A stretch of 64,000 bases of DNA from contig NZ_JAGINT010000001.1 in the NCBI RefSeq assembly GCF_017876295.1, forward strand, positions 124,001-188,000, given 5' to 3'. Below, in pieces: positions 17,231-25,331 of the stretch. The notes under the pieces were generated by a model. That model had not been told where the DNA came from. It did no database searches and saw nothing but the letters and a program-made list of their open reading frames with translations. The translations under genes and the position numbers were made by a program. This DNA comes from Kribbella aluminosa (GTDB taxonomy: Bacteria > Actinomycetota > Actinomycetes > Propionibacteriales > Kribbellaceae). The first letter of the stretch is position 1, and the number at the start of each line of letters is the position of its first letter.

Positions 17231-18971
17231 ATGGACCGACCACGCCGACCCGAACCCAACGAACCGGACGTCCCTTCCGGCCAAGCCCCCACCCCTGACG
17301 CTCCCGTAGAGCGGACTATCCCGGACCCCGTCGACAACAGGCCGGATCCTGAACCCCACTTGCAGCAGGGTGTTGCCGATTCGGCCGAGCGAACCGTCGA
17401 GGAGCAAGCGGCGGCCCCCGACCGGGCCGGACAAAGACTCGCCTGCTTCGCGACTGGACGAAGTTCAAGAAGACCAGCCGGATCGACCCTCGACTCGGCC
17501 CGCAGGTGACGCCGCCGAGGTCGTGGACCAACGACGCCGGCGCGACGAAGCAGCGACCGAGACCCCAAAGACGTCCGGCGAGGCGGCCTCGACTGTTCGT
17601 GATGCCGCTGACCGGGTGCCTGCGAACATGCACGAAAAGATGCTTCAGAGCCCGGTCTTTACGCGCCTCGGCTGGGGGTCCGGTAACGATGCTGACTCCG
17701 ATCGGGAGGGCGACGTCCGTAGTCGCGAGCCGAGGGAACAGGCGGTAGATCCTGAGGGACGTCAGGACGGGGGCGAGCCGGAGCTCGCGGATGGGTCCGA
17801 GCCAGCGACGCGGAACGGCGACGCGGCGACTCCCGATACCGAAATCCATGACGGATCTTCTTCCCCTGAGGAGCAAGCCGGAGGCGACTCCGCGAGCGGC
17901 AGTGAGGAGACCGCGGGCGCCGGTCCGGAGACGCCGGTCGTAGCCGACGCTCCGAACCAAGCAGACGAGATGGCGGCTACGCCCGAGGACAGGACCCTGG
18001 ACTCCGAAGCCAGAGACGACCCGAAGAGCACAGAACCACGCTCCGACAGTGAGCTGGCCGACCAACGCAGCGTTGACGAAGCGGACACGGTTGCAACAGC
18101 TGGTGCCGATGAAGAGCAGCGACATCGGCTCGATGCTGCAGTCGACACCGAGTCGACGGTGCAGGGTGGTCGCGATGCCGCACTGCCAGATGGCGAGTCG
18201 CTCACGACGCTCCCCGATGAAAAAACTGTCGCAGAAGGCCCGAAGGAATCGGAGACTTCGCTGCTGGCGTCGGACGCCGATGCCTCGGCCGGGGTTCAGG
18301 GGGGCGGCGGCGGAAACTCCGACGCTACGATCCCATCGGTTCGCAGGCTGATCGAAGTTCCGCCGCCGCATTCGGAATCTGCTCCTGCCATGCCTTCGGA
18401 CACTCCGGATCATTCGCATACAGCGCACGACGGAGACCATCCCCAGAAGGTCGCCGAGCTGCCCGGTGGCCCCATCAAGCTGTCCACATCGAACCGCGCA
18501 GACCGGAGGGCTCTGAACAAGCCAGCGGCCGACAGCACCATCGTGGTCGACGAAAAATTCACTTACCACACTGACGAGCATCGTCGGGTCATGAGCGCGT
18601 CCGCAACACTGACTGTGGTGGATCTCGATCACCCGCGGAATAACTACGCTCAGCGGACACTCGCCGGCAAGCTGCCCGGCGATCACGCCGGGCATCTTTT
18701 TGCGCGCATCTTCCAAGGACCCGGCCACAAGGTAAACCTGACGCCAATGGAAGGGATGCGCGTTAACAAGACAGAATTCGATACAATGGAAAGGGAATGG
18801 CGCCAAGCCATTCAACAAGGAAAAGAAGTCGAAGTTTTCGTGGAGCTGGATTACCCAGATGAAGGCCCGCGACCTGAATATATCTCCGTCGTATATAAGA
18901 TAGATGGAAAGTCGTACACCAGAGACATCAAAAACACTCCAATGAAGCGAAAGGATGACTCCAGTGCTTGA
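17231..18971 (+). CDS. Polymorphic toxin with C-terminal DNA/RNA non-specific endonuclease domain (frameshifted)
   Basis: The start MDRPRRPEPNEPD at 17231 is in one frame; from about 17420 the coding frame is +1. Removing one C from the C5 run at 17415-17419 joins them into a 579-aa protein that aligns end to end in its N-terminal third with the second toxin (PASRLDEVQEDQPDRPSTRPA versus PASRLNEPQADRPDEPSTRPA). The middle is acidic and disordered. The C-terminal ~130 residues match the Endonuclea_NS_2 family of secreted nucleases: YHTDEHRRV, GDHAGHLFARIF with the catalytic His, VNLTPMEGMRVNKTEF, TMEREW. The tip is AT-richer than the rest, as expected of swapped toxin ends. A YezG-like immunity gene overlaps its 3' end. 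Confidence 0.8.
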
Positions 18972-19377
18972 GCAGAGCAGCGAACGACTCACCGAGATCG
19001 GTGCGGCCATGCTCCGCGCAGCTCCCCCAGGTTGGCGAGTCCTCCGACTCTCTGCTACCGGCGCGGCAGGCATGATCGGCACAGACCTTGAGATCGACAT
19101 GGAGGACGGCTCCACGGACACCTCAAGCACCATTGAGCGTGCCGGACGTATCGCCTGCGACCGTCTCCGAGCAGAGATGTATCAACCCGGCAAAGGCACC
19201 TGGTACAACGCCAGTTTCAGCGTCGACCCGGACAGCCGAATCGAAGCCGAGTTCGACTACCATGGCCGGCCCTTCGGGGAACAGGCCACCGATGACCTCT
19301 TGCGAGAAGATCACGAGCTATACCCGCGTGACAACGAACTGCTGCCCAGTTGGCACCCCGCGAAGGCGCTCGGCTAA
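18955..19377 (+). CDS. YezG-like (DUF600) immunity protein
   Basis: 140 aa; its start overlaps the toxin 3' end by 17 bases. The C-terminal motif LLREDHELYPRDNELLPSWHP and the central FDYHGRPFGEQ resemble the YezG/DUF600 immunity family, whose known partners (for example B. subtilis YeeF) are non-specific nuclease toxins of the same class as the gene upstream. The predicted role is to bind and block that nuclease in the cytoplasm of the producer. The match between toxin class and immunity class supports both calls. Confidence 0.75.
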   Translation: MTPVLEQSSERLTEIGAAMLRAAPPGWRVLRLSATGAAGMIGTDLEIDMEDGSTDTSSTIERAGRIACDRLRAEMYQPGKGTWYNASFSVDPDSRIEAEFDYHGRPFGEQATDDLLREDHELYPRDNELLPSWHPAKALG

Positions 19378-19403
19378 CTGATCTGGTCGGAGGAAGAACA
19401 CTG

Positions 19404-19808
19404 ATGCCCAACATGATCATTCTGTCGCCCGACGTGGACGGGTTCGACCTGACCAAAGAGCACTTCGAGGTGTCAGTTGTCGAGGGCTTCGGGGCACAGG
19501 TCACCTCGCTCGTGTCGCCAGCAGGCGACGAATCCCCTGTCGACCTCGAGGCGCGGATCGATCGGCCGGGTGAGCCAGCGTTCCAGATCTTCCACTTCCG
19601 CACCCGCGACGGCATCGCCACCGACGGTACAGATGAACAGGCGATCGAGGTCATGCTGTGGGTTCGGTCAATTCTGCCTGACGATCCCGGTGGACGTATC
19701 TGGGCTGTCGACGAGGCCTACAACGGACACGTAGAGCTCAGCTCAGGGATGACCGAAGGCGACATTGAGGTGGGCTGGGTCGATCACGCCGTCAATCCAC
19801 CCGAGTAG
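19404..19808 (+). CDS. Probable second immunity protein (134 aa)
   Basis: 134 aa from the ATG at 19404, with GGAGGAAG upstream. It is acidic and strand-rich (MPNMIILSPDVDGFDL; FQIFHFRTRDGIA; RIWAVDEAYNGHVELSSGM), the usual look of small immunity proteins, but I do not recognise the family. It follows the YezG-like gene and precedes the duplicated herA end, so it may be the orphan guard of a toxin no longer present. Confidence 0.6.
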   Translation: MPNMIILSPDVDGFDLTKEHFEVSVVEGFGAQVTSLVSPAGDESPVDLEARIDRPGEPAFQIFHFRTRDGIATDGTDEQAIEVMLWVRSILPDDPGGRIWAVDEAYNGHVELSSGMTEGDIEVGWVDHAVNPPE

Positions 19809-19833
19809 TTGCAGGCTCACGGGAATGCACACG

Positions 19834-19896
19834 ATGACTGTGCCTGGACGGTGGCATCGATATGTCCGCCGGGTGCTGAGAAGCGCGGGGAAATAA
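19834..19896 (+). repeat. Duplicated 3' end of the HerA gene
   Basis: A 21-codon reading MTVPGRWHRYVRRVLRSAGK-stop corresponds to the last residues of the HerA-type ATPase, LTVPGHWHRYIFQTLESAGE-stop, and both are followed within 5 bases by a toxin start codon. It is a relic of recombination that brought a second copy of the herA-toxin junction downstream of the first cassette. It is not likely to be a functional gene. Confidence 0.8.
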
Positions 19897-19900
19897 CCCT

Positions 19901-21559
19901 ATGGATCGACCACGCAGGCCAGAACCCATCGAACCGGACGACTCTTCGGACCAGACATCCAGCTCTGACGTTCCGGTCGAGCGGCCCATCCCGGACGCTG
20001 TCGATCGCCAGCCAGACCTCGGCGGCTCTAGGCCGCAGGAACCCACCGATCGCGGGGACCGAACTATCGACGAGCGCCCCACACCCCCTGCCAAGTCAAG
20101 CACGGACACACCTGCCTCGCGCCTGAACGAGCCTCAGGCAGATCGGCCGGATGAACCCTCGACCCGGCCGGCTCATGATGCTGCAGACGCCGCCAACCAG
20201 CAAGGTCGACGTGAGGCATCGCCGGAGGGTGACTCAACACCGACTCTCCCGGCTTCTGCTGACCGGCTGCCCGCAGACCTGCGCGCAAAAATGCTCGAGC
20301 ACCCGGCATTTACACGCCTCGGCAGGGGATCCGACGACCAGACTGAGCCGGGTGGTGATGTTCAGAACGGAGTCGTCCCTGACGATCAGGTAGCGGTCCG
20401 GACAGTTGAGGTCGACGACCGTGTGCCACAGGAGCAGCCCGGCGTCGACGTTAATGAGCATGCCGCTAATAGCGACGCGAAGGATGATCCGCCGGCGGAC
20501 GTCGAGGCGGTGGACGTAGCCGCAGTCGCAGATCGGCCAGAGATACCGGAAGGGTCGAACCTTGCCGGCTCAGGCGATGTCCCGGAACCCGTCACTGAGG
20601 ACGGCATGCCAGAGGCGCCGTCGACAGAGGCATCAAGGCGCCCGGATGACTCGAAGCCGGGCACAGATCTTGGGAACTCACCTAGCGAGACCTTGGTCGC
20701 CGATGCGCCCGAGACCGTTGATCAGAGCACTCCCACCGAACTTCCCAGGGCAGGCTCCGCAGAACGCCTGGCCGAGCATGACAAGCACTGGCACACGGCC
20801 GAGGCCAATCTCCCACCTGGGCCGCTGCCTGATTCCGGCAAAAACCTCGATCCCGAGGTCATCAAGTCGCTGGACCCCGATGTCCGGCTCCTACTCGAAT
20901 ACGAAGGCGCGGCCGAGTACATCGACAAGAACGTGGAAGCGCGCCCTTGGCTCGAACCGGCCATGGATGCCTCGCCGGCGGTGCAAAGAATCTTCGCCGC
21001 AATCGACCAAGGGGCAGGCCATGCCCATATCCGCCACGGCCCGATGGGTACCGACCAGATGTACGCCGATCGTGTCGCCTATCTCAACGACCCCGCGCAG
21101 ACCGACATCGCCAAGCGCGAGGCAGGAATTGATGGCCTGAACCCGACTCAGAAGCATTATTGCGATGTGGAGGCCACGCGCATTCACGACGTGACAGCGT
21201 TCGTCACCGCCTTCGCTGCGGCGGTCAAACTCCCCGAAATCCAGGAAGCACTTGCCACACCGGTTGGCCCGGCGATCGAATCGCCAGACGCGATAAGGGT
21301 GCCGATTGCGGAACTCCTTGGCGATGAGGGGCATAAGTACTGCTCGGGCTATCGACTCGAAGGCGAAGATGCACGGAAGGTCCGCAAGGAGTGGCTGAAG
21401 GCACGCGCGCTCGGCGAAGACCTTACCGATTTAGCTGAACCTAGGGCGATCCCCATCGAAACGTTCGAGGGTGGAGAAATAGTAGTTAGATTCAAGTCGA
21501 ACGGCACGGCGTACGAGATCAGCACCATGTTCGTCGAACCGCCATCAGTCGATAAGTAG
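19901..21559 (+). CDS. Polymorphic toxin, unknown C-terminal domain
   Basis: 552 aa. Residues 1-150 are the shared N-terminus (MDRPRRPEPIEPDDSS; TPASRLNEPQADRP; KMLEHPAFTRLG), presumably the export tag for this system. Residues ~150-290 are acidic and disordered. The C-terminal ~250 residues differ completely from the first toxin: a helical region with GHAHIRHGPMGTDQMYADRV, then KHYCDVEATRIHDVTAF and SGYRLEGEDARKVRKEW. Conserved-looking His residues in GHAHIRHG could be catalytic. I do not recognise the fold. The run of small genes immediately downstream is the expected immunity. RBS region and start lie just after the herA-end relic. Confidence 0.75.
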   Translation: MDRPRRPEPIEPDDSSDQTSSSDVPVERPIPDAVDRQPDLGGSRPQEPTDRGDRTIDERPTPPAKSSTDTPASRLNEPQADRPDEPSTRPAHDAADAANQQGRREASPEGDSTPTLPASADRLPADLRAKMLEHPAFTRLGRGSDDQTEPGGDVQNGVVPDDQVAVRTVEVDDRVPQEQPGVDVNEHAANSDAKDDPPADVEAVDVAAVADRPEIPEGSNLAGSGDVPEPVTEDGMPEAPSTEASRRPDDSKPGTDLGNSPSETLVADAPETVDQSTPTELPRAGSAERLAEHDKHWHTAEANLPPGPLPDSGKNLDPEVIKSLDPDVRLLLEYEGAAEYIDKNVEARPWLEPAMDASPAVQRIFAAIDQGAGHAHIRHGPMGTDQMYADRVAYLNDPAQTDIAKREAGIDGLNPTQKHYCDVEATRIHDVTAFVTAFAAAVKLPEIQEALATPVGPAIESPDAIRVPIAELLGDEGHKYCSGYRLEGEDARKVRKEWLKARALGEDLTDLAEPRAIPIETFEGGEIVVRFKSNGTAYEISTMFVEPPSVDK

Positions 21560-21572
21560 GAGGAAGCTGCAA

Positions 21573-21917
21573 ATGCCGCAGATCGATAGGTACTGGCTCG
21601 ATGATAAATCCGTTCCGTTTGGTACATTTCTGAGGTATATGGAGAAGTATTACCATCCGGAGATTCGCAACGACAACTATGATGCCCTGGTTGCTAGAGC
21701 GAGATTAAGTGATCCGAGCGATGTTGGTTTGGCTACCTTCAAGTCGGAACTCGGCAGTTTATTGAAAGGTAACCGAGAGGGAATCCATCGTCTGGCGATT
21801 GTGACAGCGGCTGGGTATGACGACTGGGACACTGACGACGAGTTTCTCGCGTGGCTGTGGCATGAGCTCTATCCAAGTGAACCAGTACCGACGTCCGCCG
21901 TTTCTGAGTCAGACTGA
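21573..21917 (+). CDS. Immunity protein, family A copy 1
   Basis: 114 aa, starting 14 bases after the toxin stop behind AGGAGGAAG, so it is the likeliest cognate immunity. Family hallmarks shared with three genes below: DRYWLDDKSVPFGTFL at the start, YYHPE near 27, LLKGNREGIHRLAI mid-protein, and the acidic Trp-rich end DDEFLAWLWHELYPSEP. The pattern is like small CdiI-type immunity proteins. Its base composition is AT-richer than the ATPase genes. Confidence 0.7.
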   Translation: MPQIDRYWLDDKSVPFGTFLRYMEKYYHPEIRNDNYDALVARARLSDPSDVGLATFKSELGSLLKGNREGIHRLAIVTAAGYDDWDTDDEFLAWLWHELYPSEPVPTSAVSESD

Positions 21918-21997
21918 GCTGTATCCCGCCGAGCCTATGCCGGAGCCGACCTGAAAGTCGCATCTCATATTGGAGGTGTTGGAAGGAGTGCCGTTAA

Positions 21998-22321
21998 TTG
22001 GTGAAGTCATATTGGCTGGATGACCACTCCGTGCCATTTGCAACGTTCCTTGCAATTATTCAGACCTACTACCATCCCGAAGCTCGAAATGACAACTTCG
22101 AAGAGCTGGTCGAGTGGGCGCGGGCTGGGCGAGGTGGGGAGAAGATGGCGGTCTTCAAGGCGGAACTGGCCCGCCTGGTCCAGGGCGAACGAGAAGGACT
22201 TCGACTCGGCGCGATTGAGGCGGCAGCGGAGTATGACGACTGGAGTTCCGACGAGGAGTTCCTGGACTGGCTGTGGCAAGAGTTGTATCCGGGCGAGCCT
22301 GTTCCCGGGCGCCACGCCTGA
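21998..22321 (+). CDS. Immunity protein, family A copy 2
   Basis: 107 aa. TTG start (a GTG follows directly and may be the true start), with GGAAGGAG upstream. It shares SYWLDDHSVPFATFL, TYYHPEARNDNFEELV and the end DEEFLDWLWQELYPGEP with copy 1 but diverges elsewhere, as expected if it guards against a related toxin variant. Confidence 0.65.
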   Translation: MVKSYWLDDHSVPFATFLAIIQTYYHPEARNDNFEELVEWARAGRGGEKMAVFKAELARLVQGEREGLRLGAIEAAAEYDDWSSDEEFLDWLWQELYPGEPVPGRHA

Positions 22322-22394
22322 GCGTCGCCGCCTGGACCTGGCCAGTCACGGTGGCTGAACCGCCAGTAGTCGACCAGTAGAGGGTGAGTTAGAG

Positions 22395-22739
22395 ATGCCA
22401 TTGATCGAGAGGTATTGGCTCAAAGATCGTTCAGTTCCGTTCGGTAGGTTCTTGAATTTTATGGAGATTTACTACCATCCCGAGATTTACTACGATAACT
22501 ACGAGTCCTTGGTGGCTCGGGCGAAGCTTGGGGACCCGGCGGATGCCAGTATGGCGGCCTTTAAGGAGGAATTCACCAGGTTGCTGAAGGGTGACCGGGA
22601 GGGGCTTCATCCACTGGCGATTGCGACAGCGGCGGAGTATGACGACTGGAAGACCGACACCGAGTTTCTCGAATGGCTGTGGAGCGATCTTTATCCGAGC
22701 GAACCAGCACCGACCTCCACTGTGACTGAGTCGGATTGA
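22395..22739 (+). CDS. Immunity protein, family A copy 3
   Basis: 114 aa. RYWLKDRSVPFGRFL, YYHPEIYYDNYESLVARA and TEFLEWLWSDLYPSEP make it closer to copy 1 than copy 2 is. A short sequence just before it (CCGCCAGTAGTCGACCAGTAG) resembles the end of the second toxin gene (CCGCCATCAGTCGATAAGTAG), so this copy may have arrived with another toxin end that was later lost. Confidence 0.65.
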   Translation: MPLIERYWLKDRSVPFGRFLNFMEIYYHPEIYYDNYESLVARAKLGDPADASMAAFKEEFTRLLKGDREGLHPLAIATAAEYDDWKTDTEFLEWLWSDLYPSEPAPTSTVTESD

Positions 22740-22749
22740 GTGGGGTTCG

Positions 22750-23079
22750 ATGGCCGGAACGATTGAATTTGGCGGCAGTGAGCGCTGGGACGGCCCGCAA
22801 TGGGTTTTCAACTTTGTGATGAGCTATCTTGTGACCGCATTGGAGGGTGAGTCGATCGCTGCAGAGTTCCGTGAGATCGATGAGGAAAATGTTGGTTTCC
22901 TGAATATTGGCACGCTCGATACCGCTCTGCGGATCAGGATCTTGACGATGATCCACGAGAGTCTCGTCGCTGATGGGGATACTCGGCTTCCGGAAGATCT
23001 GCCAGGGCGAGCGGGAGGTATCGGGCAACTCCAAGAAGTAGCCGATTCGGCAGGTTCTGCCTTACGATCCAATCGATAG
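22750..23079 (+). CDS. Immunity protein, family B copy 1
   Basis: 109 aa. It is unrelated in sequence to family A. It shares MAGTIE at the start, a WVFNFVMSYLV segment, EIDEENVGF and RIRILTMIHESL with the next gene. Only 10 bases separate it from family A copy 3. Likely a cytosolic guard against a different toxin; the family is not one I can name. Confidence 0.6.
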   Translation: MAGTIEFGGSERWDGPQWVFNFVMSYLVTALEGESIAAEFREIDEENVGFLNIGTLDTALRIRILTMIHESLVADGDTRLPEDLPGRAGGIGQLQEVADSAGSALRSNR

Positions 23080-23131
23080 CCTCAGCGCGGGGCCTTGGAG
23101 TACCTGAGTTCGGAATGTCAGGATCGGGAAC

Positions 23132-23467
23132 GTGGCTGGAACGATCGAGCTGACGGCAGGGACTAGATGGTCTGTCCCTTCCTGGGCCTTCAATGTGGCG
23201 GTTGAGTACCTTATCGAGAAGCTTGCCGATGATCCGGCCGTCGAGGTGCTCAAGGAAATTGACGAGAACAACCTGGGTTGGGTTGGCGTGGATCGGTTCG
23301 AGGACGCCCAGCGCGTCCAGATCTTGACTCTGCTGCGCGACGGACTCCTGCCCTATGCCGAGCAGCGGGCAGCTCTCGATCCCGCCGATCCCGCGAGCGG
23401 CATCGGTCATCTGCGTGAGCTTTCGGAGTTGGCGGGCTCGACGCTGGGAAGTACATCGCGAGGCTGA
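23132..23467 (+). CDS. Immunity protein, family B copy 2
   Basis: 111 aa from a GTG. MAGTIELTAGTRWSVPSWAF, EIDENNLGWVGVD and RVQILTLLRDGLL align with family B copy 1 over the whole length. Two paralogs side by side indicate tandem duplication followed by divergence. Confidence 0.6.
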   Translation: MAGTIELTAGTRWSVPSWAFNVAVEYLIEKLADDPAVEVLKEIDENNLGWVGVDRFEDAQRVQILTLLRDGLLPYAEQRAALDPADPASGIGHLRELSELAGSTLGSTSRG

Positions 23468-23508
23468 CTAGTCTGTCTAGCGTCCCTTCGTCGCCCGAGG
23501 AGCTCCAC

Positions 23509-23853
23509 GTGGCCGACACCGGCGAGTACTGGTTGAAGCACGGCGATGCGCCGTTCGCCACTTTTCTGGCGGTGGTGCAGACCCATCTTCACTCTGAAGC
23601 CGACCCGGACAACCTCGCAGCCCTGAAGCGACGGGTGCAGGAGGATCGCCCTGAAGACACAGAGTTGCAGACCTTCCAGGCGGAGTTGTCGCAGCTGCTG
23701 ACGGGCGAACGGCAAGGCTTAACAACTGACGCAATCAGTCTTGCGGCCGACGGTGACGGCTGGGACATCGATGACGAGTTTCTCGGGTGGCTGTGGAATG
23801 AGCTTTATCCAAGCGAACCATTGCCGGCGTCCGCCGTGACTGAGCCGGAGTAA
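23509..23853 (+). CDS. Immunity protein, family A copy 4
   Basis: 114 aa from a GTG preceded by GAGGAG. EYWLKHGDAPFATFL, LLTGERQGLTTDAI and DDEFLGWLWNELYPSEP place it in family A, but it is the most diverged and more GC-rich copy. It closes the immunity bank. Confidence 0.65.
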   Translation: MADTGEYWLKHGDAPFATFLAVVQTHLHSEADPDNLAALKRRVQEDRPEDTELQTFQAELSQLLTGERQGLTTDAISLAADGDGWDIDDEFLGWLWNELYPSEPLPASAVTEPE

Positions 23854-23946
23854 GCAGCCACCGGGCGCGCCAAGCGGTCGGCCCGCGGCGATAGCTCTGA
23901 AAGGCCACCGCCCGGCCTCGGTGTTCTCCGAGCCTCCCAAGCGGGG

Positions 23947-24111
23947 CTATCTGAGATACCGCTCCCAGCGGTCCGTCTGCACTGTTGCGACGTCCGTACG
24001 TGCCGCCTCGAGGAGGACGCCAACTTTCTGGATCAGCTCTGCTGCCTTATCCAGATGGCCACGGACCTCTTCGGCTACTAGCTCGGGGTCAATCCCGAGA
24101 TCTATGAACAC
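23947..24111 (-). CDS. Possible small minus-strand gene (54 aa)
   Basis: A GTG at 24111 opens 54 codons reading FIDLGIDPELVAEEVRGHLD, then a helical stretch ending RWERYLR before a TAG. The heptad-like, charge-balanced composition looks coding, and nothing else fills 23854-24279. It is preceded by a weak GAGGA. It could be the remnant of a longer gene. No function assigned. Confidence 0.35.
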   Translation of the reverse strand: MFIDLGIDPELVAEEVRGHLDKAAELIQKVGVLLEAARTDVATVQTDRWERYLR

Positions 24112-24279
24112 GTCCTCGGGTCAGCGATCCTGGCCTTGTCCATCACGTTCGGGACCTTCCAATGTCTAGCGTGGCTCGAGTTTCAGCGCCTGCGATGTGG
24201 CCGCCGATCAACGTTGCAGTCGCCCTGCTTGTCACCGTATCCTCATTCCCGCGCACTGCTGCCGACGTATCCTCCCGGG

Positions 24280-24846
24280 GTGACGACAACACTCGGACAT
24301 GCGTACGAGGTGGCAGAAGCACTGCTGAGTGAGAGCCTGCCGCGGAGGTGGGCGCACACGCAGGGGGTGGCGACCTGCGCCAAGCAGCTCGCCCCTCTCG
24401 TGGGCGACAGGGCTGAGGCGCTGGAGGCGGCTGCTGTGCTGCACGACGTCGGGTATGCGCCGCCGCTGGTCGTCACGGGCTTCCATCCACTCGACGGTGC
24501 ACGTCATCTGCGGACGCTCGGCGTGGTCGACGATCGAGTCGCGCGCTTGGTGGCGAACCATTCGTTCGCGCTGATGGAGGCCGAGGAGCGCGGGTTGCGG
24601 GCAGAGCTGGCCGACGAGTTCCCGTTGCTTGACGATCTTCTGTTGGTGGACGCGTTGGTGTACTGCGACATGACCACGACACCGACTGGCGGGCGTACGA
24701 CGTCGGATGAGCGGGTGGCCGAGATCCTGGGACGCTACGGCGAGGACAGTGTCGTCGGGCGGTTCATCCGCCGGGCCGCACCTGAGATCCACGAGAGCGT
24801 GGGTCGGGTGCGGGCTGCGGCGACCGAGCTGGGCGTGGTGCTCTGA
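24280..24846 (+). CDS. HD-domain phosphohydrolase
   Basis: 188 aa from the GTG at 24280; the open frame upstream is not coding in character. The HD motif is AAVLHDVGYAP (~65-75), preceded by RRWAHTQGVATCAKQL with the first metal-binding His and followed by VANHSFAL and VDALVYCDMTT. This is a YqeK/HDIG-like layout. Such enzymes hydrolyse nucleotide phosphates. It is convergent with the NUDIX gene and may belong with the regulator/biosynthesis block, where nucleotide- or sugar-phosphate handling would fit. Confidence 0.75.
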   Translation: MTTTLGHAYEVAEALLSESLPRRWAHTQGVATCAKQLAPLVGDRAEALEAAAVLHDVGYAPPLVVTGFHPLDGARHLRTLGVVDDRVARLVANHSFALMEAEERGLRAELADEFPLLDDLLLVDALVYCDMTTTPTGGRTTSDERVAEILGRYGEDSVVGRFIRRAAPEIHESVGRVRAAATELGVVL

Positions 24847-24863
24847 GTAGCTATCTCAGGTGA

Positions 24864-25331
24864 CTATCCCAGGTAGGGGTAGGTGCCGGCCAGGTAGTCG
24901 CCGATCTGCTGGCGCATGCTGGGGTGGATATCGTAGTCGTCGAGATCGTCGGGCCGGACGAAACGGACGCCGTCGGCTTCGTCGTTGATGGTGGGTTCGC
25001 CGCCGATGGGGCGGCCGATGTAGGTGTTCTCGTATTGCTGGCGGATCTCACCGTCGGTGTAGGCGACGATGTGGTGCGGGTTGGTGTAGACGCCAAGGAA
25101 TCCGGTGATCTCGGCGACGATGCCGGTTTCTTCCTCGCATTCGCGCACCGCGCACTGGGCTGCGGTCTCCCCGATGTCCTGGGCACCTCCGGGCAGGGCC
25201 CATTGGCCGGTGTCGCGGCGCCGTTGCAGGAGGATCTCGCCTTCATCGTTCACGACCAGCATGTTGCTGGCGGGAATCAGGGTGTTGGCCTTGGGAGCCT
25301 CGGGGTCGTTGTAGTACTCAATTCTGCCCAC
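24864..25331 (-). CDS. NUDIX hydrolase
   Basis: 155 aa from the GTG at 25331, which overlaps the end of the regulator gene by 14 bases. The NUDIX box is complete: GGAQDIGETAAQCAVRECEE followed by ETGI. A family like this splits nucleoside diphosphates linked to another moiety. The N-terminal GRIEYYNDPEAPKAN and the R-Q-W-A-L-P-G lead-in are typical. It is co-transcribed with the XRE/PLD-like regulator and divergent from the biosynthetic operon, so it may process or sense the pathway's nucleotide-linked intermediate (inference). Confidence 0.85.
   Translation of the reverse strand: MGRIEYYNDPEAPKANTLIPASNMLVVNDEGEILLQRRRDTGQWALPGGAQDIGETAAQCAVRECEEETGIVAEITGFLGVYTNPHHIVAYTDGEIRQQYENTYIGRPIGGEPTINDEADGVRFVRPDDLDDYDIHPSMRQQIGDYLAGTYPYLG

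Noticed and set aside
17316..19133. 605-codon minus-strand ORF over the first toxin
   Set aside because: No domain, low-complexity antisense composition; the plus strand has paralog and nuclease-domain support.
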